The notes under the pieces: generated by a model
The model's database searches: none
The model's input: the letters and a program-made list of their open reading frames with translations, nothing else
Told to the model about the DNA's origin: nothing
Position numbers and translations under genes: made by a program
NCBI RefSeq assembly: GCF_029227915.1
Contig: NC_079887.1
Span: 2,976,001-3,040,000 of the forward strand
Source: Hydractinia symbiolongicarpus
Lineage: Eukaryota; Cnidaria; Hydrozoa; Anthoathecata; Hydractiniidae
Direction of reading: 5' to 3'
Length of the DNA: 64,000 nucleotides
In this document: one piece after another, positions 1 through 11,965 of the stretch
Layout of the letters: each line of letters opens with the position of its first letter
Numbering within the stretch: the first letter of the stretch is position 1

Positions 1-1425
1 CCGGCAAACGAAAACCCGCCATTTCCCGTAAATCCTGGACTCGGCCCGTATAGTCAAAAGTATACAAAGAAAGTACCCAGGAAGTAAACTCATTTCCCGA
101 ACGATTTTTTAAATTACTTTTTCACCACTAAAACGCATGAGACTTGTAGTTTTTAAAAATGTTTTCATTTTTGATGAGGCGCTGAATGAAAGAAGTTTAA
201 TCGTTGGCAAACGAAAACCCGCGATTTCCGGTAAAATCCCGGGCTTGGCCCGTATAGTCAAAAGTATACAAAGAAAGTACCCAGTGAGTAAACTCACTTC
301 CCAAACGAATTTTTAAATTATTTTTTCACCACTAAAACGTATGAGACTTGTAGTTTTCAAAAATGTTTTCATTTTTGATGAGACGCTGAATAAAAGAAGT
401 TTAATCGCCGGCAAACGAAAACCTGCGATTTCCCGTAAATCCCGGACTCGGCCCGTATAGTCAAAAGTATACAAAGAAAGTACCCAGGGAGTAAACTTAT
501 TTCCCGAACGATTTTTTAAATTACTTTTTCACCACTAAAACGCATGAGACTTGTAGTTTTTAAAAATGTTTTCATTTTTGATGAGACGCTGAATAAAAGA
601 AGTTTAATCGCCGGCAAACGAAAACCTGCGATTTCCCGTAAATCCTGGACTCCGCCCGTATAGTCAAAAGTATACAAAGAAAGTACCCAGGGAGTAAACT
701 CATTTCCCAATCGATTTTTTAAATTATTATTTCACCACTAAAGCCCATGAGACTTGTAGTTTTTAAAAATGTTTTCATTTTTGATGAGACGCTGAATAAA
801 AGAAGTTTAATCGCCGGCAAACGAAAACCCGCGATTTCCCGTAAATCCCGGACTCGGCCTGTATAGTTAAAAGTATACAAGGAAAGTACCCAGTGAGTAA
901 ACTCTTTTCCCAAACGAATTTTTAAATTATTTTTTCACCACTAAAACGTATAAGACTTGTAGTTTTCAAAAATGTTTTCATTTTTGATGAGACGCTGAAT
1001 AAAAGAAGTTTAATCGCCGGCAAACGAAAACCCGCGATTTCCCGTAAATCCCGGACTCGGCCTGTATAGTTAAAAGTATACAAGGAAAGTACCCAGTGAG
1101 TAAACTCTTTTCCCAAACGAATTTTTAAATTATTTTTTCACCACTAAAACGTATGAGACTTGTAGTTTTCAAAAATGTTTTCATTTTTGATTAGACGGTG
1201 AATAAAAGAAGTTTAATCGCCGGCAAACGAAAACCTGCGATTTCCCGTAAATCCCGGACTCGGCCCGTATAGTCAAAAGTATACAAATAAAGTACCCAGG
1301 GAGTAAACTTATTTCCCAATCGATTTTTTAAATTATTTTTTCACCACTAAAACGCATGAGACTTGTAGTCTTCAAAAATGTTTTCATTTTTGATGAGACG
1401 CTTAATGAAAGAGGTTTAATCGCCG
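1..1425 (+). repeat. Mixed monomers before the first HOR domain
   Basis: About seven monomers of several subtypes with no clean higher-order period. Positions about 770-955 and 973-1,158 are neighbouring monomers that share private variants ('cggcctgtatagttaaaag' and 'ctcttttccc'), so one monomer was duplicated with a 203-bp period. The monomers at about 516-1,260 match about 18,170-18,800 in order, sharing 'ctggactccgcccg' at 645 and 18,297. Confidence 0.75.
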
Positions 1426-1530
1426 GCAAACGAAAACCTGCGATTTCCCGTAAATCCCGTACTCGGCCCGTATAGTCAAAAGTATACAAAGAAAGTACCC
1501 AGGGAGTAAACTCATTTCCCAAACGATTTT
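1328..1530 (+). repeat. Hybrid (recombinant) monomer at a domain junction
   Basis: The first half carries the subtype mark 'gcttaatgaaagagg'. The second half switches to 'cctgcgatttcccg' and 'tcccgtactcgg', which mark the A monomer of the dimer that follows. The switch lies between about 1,420 and 1,460. This is what an in-register exchange inside a monomer would leave. The same 'gcttaatgaaagagg' start is followed by a different second half ('gaaatcccgcg...ggggcttgg') at 2,420-2,490 and in the other copies. Confidence 0.65.
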
Positions 1531-2153
1531 TTAAATTATTATTTCACCACTAAAGCCCATGAGACTTGTAGTTTTTAAAAATGTTTTCATTTTTGATGAG
1601 ACGCTGAATAAAAGAAGTTTAATCGCCGGCAAACGAAAACCCGCAATTTTCCGTAAATCCCGGTCTCGGCCCGTGTAGTCAAAAGTATACAAGGAAAGTA
1701 CCCAGTGAGTAAACTCATTTCCCAAACAAATTCTTAAATTATTTTTTCACCACTAAAACGCATGAGACTTGTAGTTTTCAAAAATGTTTTCATTTTTGAT
1801 GAGACGCTGAATAAAAGAAGTTTAATCGCCGGCAAACGAAAACCTGCGATTTCCCGTAAATCCCGTACTCGGCCCGTATAGTCAAAAGTATACAAAGAAA
1901 GTACCCAGGGAGTAAACTCATTTCCCAAACGATTTTTTAAATTATTATTTCACCACTAAAGCCCATGAGACTTGTAGTTTTTAAAAATGTTTTCATTTTT
2001 GATGAGACGCTGAATAAAAGAAGTTTAATCGCCGGCAAACGAAAACCCGCAATTTTCCGTAAATCCCGGTCTCGGCCCGTGTAGTCAAAAGTATACAAGG
2101 AAAGTACCCAGTGAGTAAACTCATTTCCCAAACAAATTTTGAAATTATTTTTT

Positions 2154-2356
2154 CACCACTAAAACGCATGAGACTTGTAGTTTTCAAAAATGTTTTCATT
2201 TTTGATGAGACGCTGAATAAAAGAAGTTTAATCGCCGGCAAACGAAAACCTGCGATTTCCCGTAAATCCCGGACTCGGCCCGTATAGTCAAAAGTATACA
2301 AATAAAGTACCCAGGGAGTAAACTTATTTCCCAATCGATTTTTTAAATTATTTTTT
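2154..2356 (+). repeat. Representative 203-bp monomer close to the consensus
   Basis: This unit runs exactly 203 bp from one 'caccactaaa' to the next and differs from the consensus at only a few places (for example 'caaataaag' for 'caaagaaag', and 'cccaatcg' for 'cccgaacg'). The two ends are T/A-rich with runs of four to six T or A. The middle, about positions 81-130, is rich in C, G and CpG. It contains palindromes GCCGGC, GTATAC and TTTAAA. Main subtypes differ at a few diagnostic sites: 'aaaacgcatgag' or 'aaagcccatgag'; 'tagttttcaaaaatg', 'tagtttttaaaaatg' or 'tagtatttaaaaatatt'; 'gctgaataaaagaag' or 'gcttaatgaaagagg/gtgg'; and 'ggactcggcccg' or 'gggcttggcccg' with 'gtcgaatg'. Confidence 0.9.
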
Positions 2357-2544
2357 CACCACTAAAACGCATGAGACTTGTAGTTTTCAAAAATGTTTTC
2401 ATTTTTGATGAGACGCTTAATGAAAGAGGTTTAATCGCCGGCAAACGAAATCCCGCGTTTTCCCGTAGATCCGGGGCTTGGCCCGTATAGTCGAATGTAT
2501 ACAAAGAAAGTACCCAAGGAGTAAACTCATTTCCCGAACGATTT

Positions 2545-4167
2545 TTAAATTATTTTTTCACCACTAAAACGCATGAGACTTGTAGTTTTCAAAAATGTTT
2601 TCATTTTTGATGAGACGCTGAATAAAAGAAGTTTAATCGCCGGCAAACGAAAACCTGCGATTTCCCGTAAATCCCGTACTCGGCCCGTATAGTCAAAAGT
2701 ATACAAAGAAAGTACCCAGGGAGTAAACTCATTTCCCAAACGATTTTTTAAATTATTATTTCACCACTAAAGCCCATGAGACTTGTAGTTTTTAAAAATG
2801 TTTTCATTTTTGATGAGACGCTGAATAAAAGAAGTTTAATCGCCGGCAAACGAAAACCCGCAATTTTCCGTAAATCCCGGTCTCGGCCCGTGTAGTCAAA
2901 AGTATACAAGGAAAGTACCCAGTGAGTAAACTCATTTCCCAAACAAATTTTTAAATTATTTTTTCACCACTAAAACGCATGAGACTTGTAGTTTTCAAAA
3001 ATGTTTTCATTTTTGATGAGACGCTGAATAAAAGAAGTTTAATCGCCGGCAAACGAAAACCTGCGATTTCCCGTAAATCCCGTACTCGGCCCGTATAGTC
3101 AAAAGTATACAAAGAAAGTACCCAGGGAGTAAACTCATTTCCCAAACGATTTTTTAAATTATTATTTCACCACTAAAGCCCATGAGACTTGTAGTTTTTA
3201 AAAATGTTTTCATTTTTGATGAGACGCTGAATAAAAGAAGTTTAATCGCCGGCAAACGAAAACCCGCAATTTTCCGTAAATCCCGGTCTCGGCCCGTGTA
3301 GTCAAAAGTATACAAGGAAAGTACCCAGTGAGTAAACTCATTTCCCAAACAAATTCTTAAATTATTTTTTCACCACTAAAACGCATGAGACTTGTAGTTT
3401 TCAAAAATGTTTTCATTTTTGATGAGACGCTGAATAAAAGAAGTTTAATCGCCGGCAAACGAAAACCTGCGATTTCCCGTAAATCCCGTACTCGGCCCGT
3501 ATAGTCAAAAGTATACAAAGAAAGTACCCAGGGAGTAAACTCATTTCCCAAACGATTTTTTAAATTATTATTTCACCACTAAAGCCCATGAGACTTGTAG
3601 TTTTTAAAAATGTTTTCATTTTTGATGAGACGCTGAATAAAAGAAGTTTAATCGCCGGCAAACGAAAACCCGCAATTTTCCGTAAATCCCGGTCTCGGCC
3701 CGTGTAGTCAAAAGTATACAAGGAAAGTACCCAGTGAGTAAACTCATTTCCCAAACAAATTTTGAAATTATTTTTTCACCACTAAAACGCATGAGACTTG
3801 TAGTTTTCAAAAATGTTTTCATTTTTGATGAGACGCTGAATAAAAGAAGTTTAATCGCCGGCAAACGAAAACCTGCGATTTCCCGTAAATCCCGGACTCG
3901 GCCCGTATAGTCAAAAGTATACAAATAAAGTACCCAGGGAGTAAACTTATTTCCCAATCGATTTTTTAAATTATTTTTTCACCACTAAAACGCATGAGAC
4001 TTGTAGTTTTCAAAAATGTTTTCATTTTTGATGAGACGCTTAATGAAAGAGGTTTAATCGCCGGCAAACGAAATCCCGCGTTTTCCCGTAGATCCGGGGC
4101 TTGGCCCGTATAGTCGAATGTATACAAAGAAAGTACCCAAGGAGTAAACTCATTTCCCGAACGATTT
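2545..4167 (+). repeat. Octamer HOR unit D1-D2-D3-X, 1,623 bp
   Basis: Three dimers plus X. They can be told apart at the B-to-next-monomer junction: 'aaacaaatttttaaatt' after the first (about 2,941), 'aaacaaattcttaaatt' after the second (about 3,348), and 'aaacaaattttgaaatt' before X (about 3,753). The next unit (4,168-5,384) has the first and third junctions only, so it lacks D2. The partial unit to the left has the second and third. Confidence 0.85.
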
Positions 4168-5384
4168 TTAAATTATTTTTTCACCACTAAAACGCATGAG
4201 ACTTGTAGTTTTCAAAAATGTTTTCATTTTTGATGAGACGCTGAATAAAAGAAGTTTAATCGCCGGCAAACGAAAACCTGCGATTTCCCGTAAATCCCGT
4301 ACTCGGCCCGTATAGTCAAAAGTATACAAAGAAAGTACCCAGGGAGTAAACTCATTTCCCAAACGATTTTTTAAATTATTATTTCACCACTAAAGCCCAT
4401 GAGACTTGTAGTTTTTAAAAATGTTTTCATTTTTGATGAGACGCTGAATAAAAGAAGTTTAATCGCCGGCAAACGAAAACCCGCAATTTTCCGTAAATCC
4501 CGGTCTCGGCCCGTGTAGTCAAAAGTATACAAGGAAAGTACCCAGTGAGTAAACTCATTTCCCAAACAAATTTTTAAATTATTTTTTCACCACTAAAACG
4601 CATGAGACTTGTAGTTTTCAAAAATGTTTTCATTTTTGATGAGACGCTGAATAAAAGAAGTTTAATCGCCGGCAAACGAAAACCTGCGATTTCCCGTAAA
4701 TCCCGTACTCGGCCCGTATAGTCAAAAGTATACAAAGAAAGTACCCAGGGAGTAAACTCATTTCCCAAACGATTTTTTAAATTATTATTTCACCACTAAA
4801 GCCCATGAGACTTGTAGTTTTTAAAAATGTTTTCATTTTTGATGAGACGCTGAATAAAAGAAGTTTAATCGCCGGCAAACGAAAACCCGCAATTTTCCGT
4901 AAATCCCGGTCTCGGCCCGTGTAGTCAAAAGTATACAAGGAAAGTACCCAGTGAGTAAACTCATTTCCCAAACAAATTTTGAAATTATTTTTTCACCACT
5001 AAAACGCATGAGACTTGTAGTTTTCAAAAATGTTTTCATTTTTGATGAGACGCTGAATAAAAGAAGTTTAATCGCCGGCAAACGAAAACCTGCGATTTCC
5101 CGTAAATCCCGGACTCGGCCCGTATAGTCAAAAGTATACAAATAAAGTACCCAGGGAGTAAACTTATTTCCCAATCGATTTTTTAAATTATTTTTTCACC
5201 ACTAAAACGCATGAGACTTGTAGTTTTCAAAAATGTTTTCATTTTTGATGAGACGCTTAATGAAAGAGGTTTAATCGCCGGCAAACGAAATCCCGCGTTT
5301 TCCCGTAGATCCGGGGCTTGGCCCGTATAGTCGAATGTATACAAAGAAAGTACCCAAGGAGTAAACTCATTTCCCGAACGATTT
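4168..5384 (+). repeat. Hexamer HOR unit D1-D3-X, 1,217 bp
   Basis: Same order as the preceding unit but one 406-bp dimer shorter. The following copy begins at 5,385 and stays in register until about 6,310, where the X monomer diverges ('cctgccatttcc', 'ctcggcgcg'). Confidence 0.88.
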
Positions 5385-6309
5385 TTAAATTATTTTTTCA
5401 CCACTAAAACGCATGAGACTTGTAGTTTTCAAAAATGTTTTCATTTTTGATGAGACGCTGAATAAAAGAAGTTTAATCGCCGGCAAACGAAAACCTGCGA
5501 TTTCCCGTAAATCCCGTACTCGGCCCGTATAGTCAAAAGTATACAAAGAAAGTACCCAGGGAGTAAACTCATTTCCCAAACGATTTTTTAAATTATTATT
5601 TCACCACTAAAGCCCATGAGACTTGTAGTTTTTAAAAATGTTTTCATTTTTGATGAGACGCTGAATAAAAGAAGTTTAATCGCCGGCAAACGAAAACCCG
5701 CAATTTTCCGTAAATCCCGGTCTCGGCCCGTGTAGTCAAAAGTATACAAGGAAAGTACCCAGTGAGTAAACTCATTTCCCAAACAAATTTTTAAATTATT
5801 TTTTCACCACTAAAACGCATGAGACTTGTAGTTTTCAAAAATGTTTTCATTTTTGATGAGACGCTGAATAAAAGAAGTTTAATCGCCGGCAAACGAAAAC
5901 CTGCGATTTCCCGTAAATCCCGTACTCGGCCCGTATAGTCAAAAGTATACAAAGAAAGTACCCAGGGAGTAAACTCATTTCCCAAACGATTTTTTAAATT
6001 ATTATTTCACCACTAAAGCCCATGAGACTTGTAGTTTTTAAAAATGTTTTCATTTTTGATGAGACGCTGAATAAAAGAAGTTTAATCGCCGGCAAACGAA
6101 AACCCGCAATTTTCCGTAAATCCCGGTCTCGGCCCGTGTAGTCAAAAGTATACAAGGAAAGTACCCAGTGAGTAAACTCATTTCCCAAACAAATTTTGAA
6201 ATTATTTTTTCACCACTAAAACGCATGAGACTTGTAGTTTTCAAAAATGTTTTCATTTTTGATGAGACGCTGAATAAAAGAAGTTTAATCGCCGGCAAAC
6301 GAAAACCTG

Positions 6310-8080
6310 CCATTTCCCGTAAATCCCGGACTCGGCGCGTATAGTCAAAAGTATACAAAGAGAGTACCCAGGTTGTAAACTCATTTCCCGAACGATTTTT
6401 TAAATTATTTTTTCACCACAAAAACGCATGAGACTTGTAGTTTTCAAAAATGTTTTCATTTTTGATGGGACGCTGAATAAAAGAAGTTTAATCGCCTGCA
6501 AACGAAAACCTGCGATTTCCCGTAAATCCCGGACTCGGCCCGTATAATCAAAAGTATACAAAGAAAGTACCCAGGGAGTAAACTCATTTCCCAAACGATT
6601 TTTTAAATTATTATTTCACCAATAAAGCCCATGGGACTTGTAGTTTTTAAAAATGTTTTCATTCTTGATGAGACGCTGAATAAAAGAAGTTCAATCGCCG
6701 GCAAACAAAAACCCTCGATTTCCCGTAAATCCCGGACTCGGCCCGTATAGTCAAAAGTATACAAGGAAAGTACCCAGTGAGTAAACTCATTTCCTGAACG
6801 ATTTTTTAAATTACTTTTTCACCACTAAAACGCATGAGACTTGTAGTTTTTAAAAATGTTTTCATTTTTGATGAGACGCTGAATAAAAGAAGTTTAATCG
6901 CCGGCATACGAAAACCTGCGATTTCCCGTAAATCTTGGACTCGGCCCGTATAGTCAAAAGTATACAAAGAAAGTACCCAGGGAGTAAACTCATTTCCCAA
7001 ACGATTTTTTAAATTATTATTTCACCACTAAAACGCATGAGACTTGTAGTTTTCAAGAATGTTTTCATTTTTGATGAGACGCTGAATAAAAGCAGTTTAA
7101 TCGCCGGCAAACGAAAACCTGCGATTTCCCGTAAATCCCGTACTCGGCCCGTATAGTCAAAAGTATACAAAGAAAGTACCCAGGGAGTAAACTCATTTCC
7201 CAAACGATTTTTTAAATTATTATTTCACCACTAAAGCCCATGAGACTAGTAGTTTTTAAAAATGTTTTCATTTTTGATGAGACGCTGAATAAAAGAAGTT
7301 TAATTGCCGGCAAACGAAAACCCGCAATTTCCCGTAAATCCCGGTCTCGGCCCGTATAGTCAAAAGTATACAAGGAAAGTACCCAGTGAGTAAACTCATT
7401 TCCCAAACAAATTTTTAAATTATTTTTTCACCACTAAAACGCATGAGACTTGTAGTTTTCAAAAATGTTTTCATTTTTGATGAGACGCTGAATAAAAGAA
7501 GTTTAATCGCCGGCAAACGAAAACCTGCGATTTCCCGTAAATCCCGGACTCGGCCCGTATAGTCAAAAGTATACAAAGAGAGTACCCAGGGTGTAAACTC
7601 ATTTCCCGAACGATTTTTTAAATTATTTTTTCACCACAAAAACGCATGAGACTTGTAGTTTTCAAAAATGTTTTCATTTTTGATGAGACGCTGAATAAAA
7701 GAAGTTTAATCGCCTGCAAACGAAAACCTGCGATTTCCCGTAAATCCCGGACTCGGCCCGTATAGTCAAAAGTATACAAAGAAAGTACCCAGGGTGTAAA
7801 CTCATTTTCCGAACGATTTTTTAAATTATTTTTTCACCACTAAAACGCATGAGACTTGTAGTTTTCAAAAATGTTTTCATTTTTGATGAGACGCTGAATA
7901 AAAGAAGTTTAATCGCCGGCAAACGAAAACCTGCGATTTCCCGTAAATCCCGTACTCGGCCCGTATAGTCAAAAGTATACAAAGAAAGTACCCAGGGAGT
8001 AAACTCATTTCCCAAACGATTTTTTAAATTATTATTTCACCACTAAAGCCCATGAGACTTGTAGTTTTTAAAAATGTTTT
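6310..8080 (+). repeat. Mixed monomers and a 609-bp trimer
   Basis: No clean HOR at first. From about 7,470 a three-monomer set appears and recurs 609 bp later (about 8,079-8,640). It has 'gagagtacccagggtg', then 'caccacaaaaacgcatg' with 'gcctgcaaacg', then 'tcccgtactcgg'. The trimer overlaps the start of the next domain. Confidence 0.7.
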
Positions 8081-10109
8081 CATTTTTGATGAGACGCTGA
8101 ATAAAAGAAGTTTAATCGCCGGCAAACGAAAACCTGCGATTTCCCGTAAATCCCGGACTCGGCCCGTATAGTCAAAAGTATACAAAGAGAGTACCCAGGG
8201 TGTAAACTCATTTCCCGAACGATTTTTTAAATTATTTTTTCACCACAAAAACGCATGAGACTTGTAGTTTTCAAAAATGTTTTCATTTTTGATGAGACGC
8301 TGAATAAAAGAAGTTTAATCGCCTGCAAACGAAAACCTGCGATTTCCCGTAAATCCCGGACTCGGCCCGTATAGTCAAAAGTATACAAAGAAAGTACCCA
8401 GGGAGTAAACTCATTTTCCGAACGATTTTTTAAATTATTTTTTCACCACTAAAACGCATGAGACTTGTAGTTTTCAAAAATGTTTTCATTTTTGATGAGA
8501 CGCTGAATAAAAGAAGTTTAATCGCCGGCAAACGAAAACCTGCGATTTCCCGTAAATCCCGTACTCGGCCCGTATAGTCAAAAGTATACAAAGAAAGTAC
8601 CCAGGGAGTAAACTCAGTTCCCAAAAGATTTTTTAAATTATTATTTCACCACTAAAGCCCATGAGACTTGTAGTTTTTAAAAATGTTTTCATTTTTGATG
8701 AAACGCTGAATAAAAGAAGTTTAATCGCCGGCAAACGAAAACCCGCAATTTCCCGTAAATCCCGGTCTCGGCCCGTATAGTCAAAAGTGTACAAAGAAAG
8801 TACCCAGTGAGTAAACTCATTTCCTAAACAAATTTTTAAATTGTTTTTTCACCACTAAAACGCATGAGACTTGTAGTTTTCAAAAATGTTTTCATTTTTG
8901 ATGAGACGCTGAATAAAAGAAGTTTAATCGCCGGCAAACGAAAACCTGCGATTTCCCGTAAATCCCGGACTCGGCCCGTATAGTCAAAAGTATACAAAGA
9001 GAGTACCCAGGGTGTAAACTCATTTCCCGAACGATTTTTTAAATTATTTTTTCACCACAAAAACGCATGAGACTTGTAGTTTTCAAAAATGTTTTCATTT
9101 TTGATGAGACACTGAATAAAAGAAGTTTAATCGCCTGCAAACGAAAACCTGCGATTTCCCGTAAATCCCGGACTCGGCCCGTATAATCAAAAGTATACAA
9201 AGAAAGTACCCAGGGAGTAAACTCATTTCCCAAACTATTTTTTAAATTATTATTTCACCAATAAAGCCCATGAGACTTGTAGTTTTTAAAAATGTTTTCA
9301 TTTTTGATGAGACGCTGAATAAAAGAAGTTTAATCGCCGGCAAACAAAAACCCGCGATTTCCCGTAAATCCCGGACTCGGCCCGTATAGTCAAAAGTATA
9401 CCAGGAAAGTACCCAGTGAGTAAACTCATTTCCTGAACGATTTTTTAAATTATTTTTTCACCACTAAAACGCATGAGACTTGTAGTTTTCAGAAATGTTT
9501 TCATTTTTGATGAGACGCTTAATGAAAGTGGTTTAATCGCCGGCAAACGAAAACCTGCGATTTCCCGTAAATCCCGGGCTTGGCCCGGGATAGACGAATG
9601 TATACAAAGAAAGTACCCTGTGAGTAAACTCATTTCCAAAACGATTTTTTAAATTATCTTTTCACCACTCAAACGCCTGAGACTTGTAGTTTTCAAAAAT
9701 GTTTTCATTTTTGATGAGACGCTAAATAAAAGAAGTTTAATCGCCGGCAAACGAAAACCCGCGATTTCCCGTAAATCCCGGCTTGGCCCGTATAGTCAAA
9801 AGTATACAAAGAAAGTACCCAGGGAGTAAACTCATTTCCCGAACGATTTTTTAAATTACTTTTTCACCACTAAAACGCATGAGACTTGTAGTTTTTAAAA
9901 ATGTTTTTATTTTTGATGAGACGCTGAATAAAAGAAGTTTAATTGCCGGCATACGAAAACCCGCAATTTCCCGTAAATCCCGGTCTCGGCCCGTATAGTC
10001 AAAAGTATACAAGGAAAGTACCCAGTGAGTAAACTCATTTCCCAAACAAATTTTTAAATTATTTTTTCACCACTAAAACGCATGAGACTTGTAGTTTTCA
10101 AAAATGTTT
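8080..10109 (+). repeat. Decamer HOR copy 1, 2,030 bp
   Basis: Ten monomers recur at +2,030 bp. Shared private marks include 'gatgaaacgctg' (about 8,697 and 10,727), 'aaaagtgtac' (about 8,784 and 10,814), 'aaattgttttttc' (about 8,829 and 10,859), 'gacactgaat' (about 9,108 and 11,138) and 'gcccgggatagacg' (9,583 and 11,613). A few single-base differences separate the copies, such as 'ctcagttcccaaaag' at about 8,613 against 'ctcatttcccaaacg'. Confidence 0.82.
9572..9599. other. Perfect 8-bp hairpin overlapping a CENP-B-box-like site
   Basis: 'tcccgggc ttg gcccggga' is an 8-bp perfect inverted repeat with a 3-base loop. Read on the minus strand, 9,583-9,599 gives TTCG-4-T-2-CGGG. That has the exact spacing of the CENP-B core (TTCG-4-A-2-CGGG) with one core base changed. 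Most 'gggcttggcccg' monomers have only a 5-bp stem, and their CCCG and CGAA halves are one base too close. Whether any protein binds is unknown. Confidence 0.5.
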
Positions 10110-11965
10110 TCATTTTTGATGAGACGCTGAATAAAAGAAGTTTAATCGCCGGCAAACGAAAACCTGCGATTTCCCGTAAATCCCGGACTCGGCCCGTATA
10201 GTCAAAAGTATACAAAGAGAGTACCCAGGGTGTAAACTCATTTCCCGAACGATTTTTTAAATTATTTTTTCACCACAAAAACGCATGAGACTTGTAGTTT
10301 TCAAAAATGTTTTCATTTTTGATGAGACGCTGAATAAAAGAAGTTTAATCGCCTGCAACCGAAAACCTGCGATTTCCCGTAAATCCCGGACTCGGCCCGT
10401 ATAGTCAAAAGTATACAAAGAAAGTACCCAGGGAGTAAACTCATTTTCCGAACGATTTTTTAAATTATTTTTTCACCACTAAAACGCATGAGACTTGTAG
10501 TTTTCAAAAATGTTTTCATTTTTGATGAGACGCTGAATAAAAGAAGTTTAATCGCCGGCAAACGAAAACCTGCGATTTCCCGTAAATCCCGTACTCGGCC
10601 CGTATAGTCAAAAGTATACAAAGAAAGTACCCAGGGAGTAAACTCATTTCCCAAACGATTTTTTAAATTATTATTTCACCACTAAAGCCCATGAGACTTG
10701 TAGTTTTTAAAAATGTTTTCATTTTTGATGAAACGCTGAATAAAAGAAGTTTAATCGCCGGCAAACGAAAACCCGCAATTTCCCGTAAATCCCGGTCTCG
10801 GCCCGTATAGTCAAAAGTGTACAAAGAAAGTACCCAGTGAGTAAACTCATTTCCTAAACAAATTTTTAAATTGTTTTTTCACCACTAAAACGCATGAGAC
10901 TTGTAGTTTTCAAAAATGTTTTCATTTTTGATGAGACGCTGAATAAAAGAAGTTTAATCGCCGGCAAACGAAAACCTGCGATTTCCCGTAAATCCCGGAC
11001 TCGGCCCGTATAGTCAAAAGTATACAAAGAGAGTACCCAGGGTGTAAACTCATTTCCCGAACGATTTTTTAAATTATTTTTTCACCACAAAAACGCATGA
11101 GACTTGTAGTTTTCAAAAATGTTTTCATTTTTGATGAGACACTGAATAAAAGAAGTTTAATCGCCTGCAAACGAAAACCTGCGATTTCCCGTAAATCCCG
11201 GACTCGGCCCGTATAATCAAAAGTATACAAAGAAAGTACCCAGGGAGTAAACTCATTTCCCAAACTATTTTTTAAATTATTATTTCACCAATAAAGCCCA
11301 TGAGACTTGTAGTTTTTAAAAATGTTTTCATTTTTGATGAGACGCTGAATAAAAGTAGTTTAATCGCCGGCAAACAAAAACCCGCGATTTCCCGTAAATC
11401 CCGGACTCGGCCCGTATAGTCAAAAGTATACAAGGAAAGTACCCAGTGAGTAAACTCATTTCCTGAACGATTTTTTAAATTATTTTTTCACCACTAAAAC
11501 GCATGAGACTTGTAGTTTTCAGAAATGTTTTCATTTTTGATGAGACGCTTAATGAAAGTGGTTTAATCGCCGGCAAACGAAAACCTGCGATTTCCCGTAA
11601 ATCCCGGGCTTGGCCCGGGATAGACGAATGTATACAAAGAAAGTACCCTGTGAGTAAACTCATTTCCAAAACGATTTTGTAAATTATCTTTTCACCACTA
11701 AAACGCCTGAGACTTGTAGTTTTCAAAAATGTTTTCATTTTTGATGAGACGCTAAATAAAAGAAGTTTAATCGCCGGCAAACGAAAACCCGCGATTTCCC
11801 GTAAATCCCGGCTTGGCCCGTATAGTCAAAAGTATACAAAGAAAGTACCCAGGGAGTAAACTCATTTCCCGAACGATTTTTTAAATTACTTTTTCACCAC
11901 TAAAACGCATGAGACTTGTAGTTTTTAAAAATGTTTTTATTTTTGATGAGACGCTGAATAAAAGA
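10110..11965 (+). repeat. Decamer HOR copy 2 (about nine of ten monomers)
   Basis: It follows copy 1 in register and diverges near 11,965. There copy 1 has 'aattgccggcatacg' with 'ccgcaatttcc', and copy 2 has 'aatcgccggcaaacg' with 'cagcgatttcc'. Confidence 0.8.
11602..11629. other. Second copy of the hairpin / CENP-B-like site
   Basis: Same sequence in the second 2,030-bp decamer copy, exactly one period on. It exists here because the HOR was duplicated, so it is not independent evidence of function. Confidence 0.5.

Larger units (their letters stand above)
1425..6310 (+). repeat. HOR domain: 406-bp dimers nested in 1,217/1,623-bp units
   Basis: Two monomers alternate. A has 'aaaacgcatgag' with 'tcccgtactcgg'. 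B has 'aaagcccatgag' with 'gcaattttccg', 'cggtctcgg' and 'cccgtgtag'. Together they form a 406-bp dimer D. Groups of D are closed by a two-monomer block X, whose second monomer holds 'gaaatcccgcg' and 'ccggggcttgg' (near 2,447, 4,070 and 5,287). The X spacing is 1,623 then 1,217 bp, exactly one dimer apart. Reading left to right: a partial unit to 2,544; D-D-D-X at 2,545-4,167; D-D-X at 4,168-5,384; D-D plus a broken X to about 6,310. Copies look almost identical. Confidence 0.9.

Noticed and set aside
2482-2495. CENP-B box in the common 'cccgtatagtcgaatg' monomers
   Set aside because: CCCG and CGAA on opposite sides of the core are separated by six bases, where the box needs seven. I kept only the two decamer sites with correct spacing as a near match.
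1993-6358. Longer frames of 102-122 codons (such as 1,993-2,334, 3,616-3,957, 44,624-44,992, 51,918-52,286)
   Set aside because: They span two monomers where a base change removes a stop. Copies recur only because the HOR was duplicated.
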